NCBI GenBank assembly: GCA_007135745.1
Contig: SLIH01000446.1
Coordinates: 1-10,042, forward strand
Length of the DNA: 10,042 nt
Source: Halomonas sp.
Lineage (GTDB): Bacteria > Pseudomonadota > Gammaproteobacteria > Pseudomonadales > Oleiphilaceae
Direction of reading: 5' to 3'
The notes under the pieces were generated by a model. The model made no database searches, was not told where the DNA came from, and saw only the letters and a program-made list of their open reading frames with translations. The position numbers were made by a program, and so were the translations under genes. Shown here in pieces: positions 7,256-10,042 of this stretch (position 1 is its first letter; every line of letters starts with the position of its first letter).

Positions 7256-9709
7256 ATGAATCTGTTGATCGTTCTTGTGCTGGCCATCGCCGGCCTGCTC
7301 TTCGTTATGCGCCGGGAATCCGGTGCCGCCGCAGCCATTACCGTCATGGTTGTCACCGCCATTATCGGGCTTTTCATGGGCACTGGGTGGCTCAGTTTAC
7401 TGTTGTTCATCGGTGCCGGTGCCACTGCCCTCTGCGGTCTGCCCGGCATTCGCCAGCAATGGCTGACCCCGCGCGCGTTCAAAATGTTCCGCCAGGTCGC
7501 GCCCAAGGTGTCTGAGACCGAAAAACAGGCGCTCGATGCCGGCACCGTCGGCTGGGATGGCGAACTCTTCACCGGCCGTCCGGACTGGCAGAAGCTGCTG
7601 CGCAATCGCGATACCGGGCTCACCGAAGAAGAGCAGGCGTTCATCGATAACCAGTGCAGCGTCGCCTGCAGCATGTGCAACGCCTGGGACATCGCCTTTG
7701 ACCGTGCGGACCTTCCCAAGGACGTCTGGGACTACCTGAAGAAGGAACGCTTCTTCGGCATGATCATTCCCAAGGAGTACGGAGGTCTCGGGCTCTCGGC
7801 ACGAGCGCAGTCCGCCGTTCTCCAGAAACTGTCGGTCAATGAATCACTGATGGTTTCCGTCGGCGTACCCAACAGCCTCGGCCCCGGGGAACTGCTGCTG
7901 AAGTACGGTACCGAGGAGCAGAAGAACCATTACCTGCCGCGCCTTGCCGATGGCCGGGAAATTCCCTGTTTCGGCCTGACCGGGCCGCGTGCCGGCTCCG
8001 ATGCCACGTCCCTGCCGGATACCGGCATCATCTGCAAAGGCAAGTTCAACGGCGAGGAAGTGGTTGGGCTGCGACTGAACTTTGAGAAGCGCTGGATCAC
8101 CCTGGCCCCTATCGCCACTGTGGTCGGGCTGGCCTTCCGCATGTTCGATCCCGATGGCCTGCTGGGCGACAAGAAGGATCTGGGCATCACCTGTGCGCTT
8201 ATTCCCCGGGATACTGAAGGTATGGAGATTGGACGTCGACACTGTCCCATCGGCAGTCCCTTCATGAACGGTCCCATTAAGGGCAAAGATGTCTTTGTCC
8301 CGCTCGATTACATCATTGGTGGTCCCGAAATGGCTGGCCAGGGCTGGCGCATGCTGGTGGAGTGCCTGTCCGTCGGTCGCTGCATTACCCTGCCCTCCGG
8401 TGCCAGCGGCACCGGCCGTTACGCCACCGGCCTGGCTGGCGGTTTCACCCGCATCCGGCGCCAGTTCAATACACCCGTGGCCGACATGGAAGGCGTGCAG
8501 GAGCCCCTCGCCCGCATAAGCAGCCTGGCATACATTGCCCAGTCCGCTGTGATGCAGACGGCGAACATGATCGACAATGGAGAGAAGCCCTCCGTGCCCT
8601 CGGCCATCCTCAAAAGCCAGCTGACGGAAATGCAGCGCCAGATCCTGACCGACGCCATGGATGTCCATGGTGGCAAGACGGTCACCCTGGGTCCACGCAA
8701 TTATCTCGGCATTTCCTACGCAGGCTCGGCCGTGTCGATTACGGTTGAAGGCGCCAATATCATGACCCGGAGTCTGATGATCTTCGGTCAGGGCGCCATT
8801 CGCTGCCATCCTTATGTGCTGGAGGAGCTCGCCGCCAAGGACAATGATGACCAGGACGCTTTCGACCGGGCCTTCTTCGGCCACGCCGGACTGGTTTTCG
8901 GCAACGCCGCCCGAGCCTTTACCCAGGCCCTGGGGCTGGGTCGTGGCGACACGCCTTTCGATAATGCCGCCGCTCCCTATGCCCAGGCGGTTAACCGCTT
9001 CAGCGCCGCATTCGGACTCTGTTCCGATGCGGCCATGACCACCCTGGGTTCACAGCTCAAACTGCGCGAGCTGCTTTCGGCACGTCTTGGCGACGTTCTG
9101 TCCAACCTCTACCTGACCTCCATGGTGCTCAAGCAGTGGCACGAAGGTCAGGCCGTGGAAGGCGAGCGTGCGCTGATGGAATACAGCTGTCAGTTCCTGC
9201 TGCATCGCGCCGAGCAGGCCCTGGATGAACTTCTGGACAACCTGCCCAACCGGCTGGTCGCCCGTGTTCTCCGGGTCATTACCATGCCACTCGGTCGCCG
9301 CTGGAGCGCACCATCGGACAAGCTGACCCAGTCCATTGCCCGTGCAATCAGCACCGACACGCCGCTGCGTGCCAAGCTGACCAGTAACACCTGGAGCGAA
9401 AAAGAGGCGAAAGGGCAGCAATTCAATCCACTGGCCCAGTACAACCGTCTGCTGGCGGACTTCCCGCGTGCTGAAAAGCTCTACAAAACGCTGGAAAAAG
9501 CCCATGCAAAAGGCGAGCTGCCCGTGGAAGCTCTGCATCCGGAACAGAAAGTGGAAGCTGGCCTGGAGGCCGGGCTCATCTCCGAAGAGGACGCGGCCTT
9601 CATGCGTGAGTACGAAGCCGACGTTCTGGAGATGCTGTCGGTGGATGACTTCCCCTTCGAGTCACTGGCCCACGACAAGCGCAAGATCGTTAAGCACAAC
9701 GTCGCTTGA
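7256..9709 (+). CDS. fadE: acyl-CoA dehydrogenase FadE (long, membrane-associated form)
   Basis: This FAD enzyme catalyses the first step of fatty-acid beta-oxidation, acyl-CoA to trans-2-enoyl-CoA. The 817 residues match E. coli FadE (814) closely from memory along the whole length. The N-terminus holds two or three hydrophobic segments (about 2-18, 25-45, 46-62), giving membrane association. The dehydrogenase core follows with KEYGGLGLSA, VGVPNSLGPGELL, GLTGPRAGSDA, DVFVPLDYIIGGP and GWRMLVECLSVGR. Glu498 in TVEGANIMTRS is the expected catalytic base. The C-terminal extension (about 520-800) corresponds to the domain seen only in FadE-type enzymes (DUF1974). An unusual C134-x3-C138-x2-C141 cluster sits near the start of the core. 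The gene is monocistronic by context: its own promoter lies upstream and a strong terminator follows. E. coli FadE is FadR-repressed; control here is not evident. Confidence 0.97.
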   Translation: MNLLIVLVLAIAGLLFVMRRESGAAAAITVMVVTAIIGLFMGTGWLSLLLFIGAGATALCGLPGIRQQWLTPRAFKMFRQVAPKVSETEKQALDAGTVGWDGELFTGRPDWQKLLRNRDTGLTEEEQAFIDNQCSVACSMCNAWDIAFDRADLPKDVWDYLKKERFFGMIIPKEYGGLGLSARAQSAVLQKLSVNESLMVSVGVPNSLGPGELLLKYGTEEQKNHYLPRLADGREIPCFGLTGPRAGSDATSLPDTGIICKGKFNGEEVVGLRLNFEKRWITLAPIATVVGLAFRMFDPDGLLGDKKDLGITCALIPRDTEGMEIGRRHCPIGSPFMNGPIKGKDVFVPLDYIIGGPEMAGQGWRMLVECLSVGRCITLPSGASGTGRYATGLAGGFTRIRRQFNTPVADMEGVQEPLARISSLAYIAQSAVMQTANMIDNGEKPSVPSAILKSQLTEMQRQILTDAMDVHGGKTVTLGPRNYLGISYAGSAVSITVEGANIMTRSLMIFGQGAIRCHPYVLEELAAKDNDDQDAFDRAFFGHAGLVFGNAARAFTQALGLGRGDTPFDNAAAPYAQAVNRFSAAFGLCSDAAMTTLGSQLKLRELLSARLGDVLSNLYLTSMVLKQWHEGQAVEGERALMEYSCQFLLHRAEQALDELLDNLPNRLVARVLRVITMPLGRRWSAPSDKLTQSIARAISTDTPLRAKLTSNTWSEKEAKGQQFNPLAQYNRLLADFPRAEKLYKTLEKAHAKGELPVEALHPEQKVEAGLEAGLISEEDAAFMREYEADVLEMLSVDDFPFESLAHDKRKIVKHNVA

Positions 9710-9726
9710 TCCCGCCAGTCTGGTAG

Positions 9727-9763
9727 AAAGCCCCGCCTGATTCACGCCTGGCGGGGCTTTTTT
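9727..9763 (+). terminator. intrinsic terminator after fadE
   Basis: An 11-bp perfect stem (AAAGCCCCGCC paired with GGCGGGGCTTT) encloses a 12-nt loop and runs into a six-T tract (9758-9763). It lies 17 nt after the fadE stop. The A residues at the left arm give a short T-run on the minus strand, so it may also end transcription of the convergent pirin gene. Confidence 0.92.
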
Positions 9764-9771
9764 ATTCACTT

Positions 9772-10042
9772 CTATTTCTGTGGTGCAGCGGCCAACTGGC
9801 CCAATCGGTAGTCCTGAAGTGCCTGTTCAATCTGTTCGCTGCTGTTCATCACAAAAGGCCCATACTGGACCACAGGTTCATTGAGCGGTTTAGCCGCCAG
9901 CAACAGGCAGCGGCCGCCGTCTTTGCCTCCCTGGAGAGAAACCAATTCACCCGCACCCAGCAGCCCGGCCTGGCCGGAGGACACCCATTGCTCCTCGCCA
10001 AGCTGCATGCTGCCATCGAAAACATAGAGCAGCGCGCTATGA
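9772..10042 (-). CDS. pirin family protein, C-terminal part only (5' end beyond window)
   Basis: The 89 visible codons are the C-terminal cupin domain of a pirin-like protein. The reading frame enters from the right edge with HSALLYVFDGS and continues through GELVSL and LLLAAKPLNEPVVQYGPFVM to a TAG at 9772. The KPLNEPxxxYGPFVMN segment is a hallmark of bacterial pirins. The methionine at 10008 is internal: the frame is open upstream and carries conserved pirin sequence. The metal-binding His/Glu residues belong to the N-terminal cupin, which is off the window, so metal binding and any quercetinase-like activity cannot be judged. The gene is convergent with fadE and shares its terminator region. 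Confidence 0.93.
   Translation of the reverse strand, partial: HSALLYVFDGSMQLGEEQWVSSGQAGLLGAGELVSLQGGKDGGRCLLLAAKPLNEPVVQYGPFVMNSSEQIEQALQDYRLGQLAAAPQK

Noticed and set aside
7655..7678. CxxxCxxC as a radical-SAM signature
   Set aside because: The protein is unambiguously FadE along its length, with no SAM-binding barrel features; only the cysteine spacing matches.
7844..8884. 346-codon open frame on the minus strand inside fadE
   Set aside because: Antisense to well-conserved FadE sequence; no domain is recognisable and codon bias explains the lack of stops.

Overview
The window looks like ordinary chromosomal DNA from a GC-rich gammaproteobacterium. The evidence is a RapA-type RNA polymerase recycling ATPase, a long-form (about 817-residue) FadE acyl-CoA dehydrogenase with its membrane-anchored N-terminus, and a tripartite-efflux adaptor/RND pump pair. 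All of these are typical of that class. A marine or halophilic lineage is possible, since the proteins are acidic and one small protein lacks lysine entirely, but I cannot fix the genus. No phage, IS element, CRISPR array, tRNA or rRNA is visible.

Layout: (1) 1-2061 (+), the C-terminal two thirds of rapA, cut by the left edge. (2) 2186-3442 (+), an RND periplasmic adaptor, followed 11 nt later by (3) 3454-6564 (+), its RND inner-membrane pump; these two form an operon without an outer-membrane channel gene inside the window. (4) A strong hairpin at 6567-6589 separates this operon from a convergent small minus-strand gene at 6615-7028, which encodes a disordered-looking acidic protein of unknown function. 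(5) A 227-nt divergent intergenic region (7029-7255) carries a near-consensus sigma-70 promoter for (6) fadE at 7256-9709 (+). (7) A classic intrinsic terminator at 9727-9763 lies between fadE and (8) a convergent pirin-family gene (9772 to the right edge, minus), of which only the C-terminal 89 codons are present.

The genes do not form one pathway. The window is a run of separate housekeeping and physiology units: transcription recycling, envelope efflux, beta-oxidation and a cupin protein. The adaptor and pump are the only clear functional pair. I found no convincing undescribed multi-gene system. The points most worth a second look are the non-canonical residues in the pump's proton-relay positions, the contracted linker of RapA relative to the E. 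coli protein, and the compositionally extreme 137-residue orphan protein.
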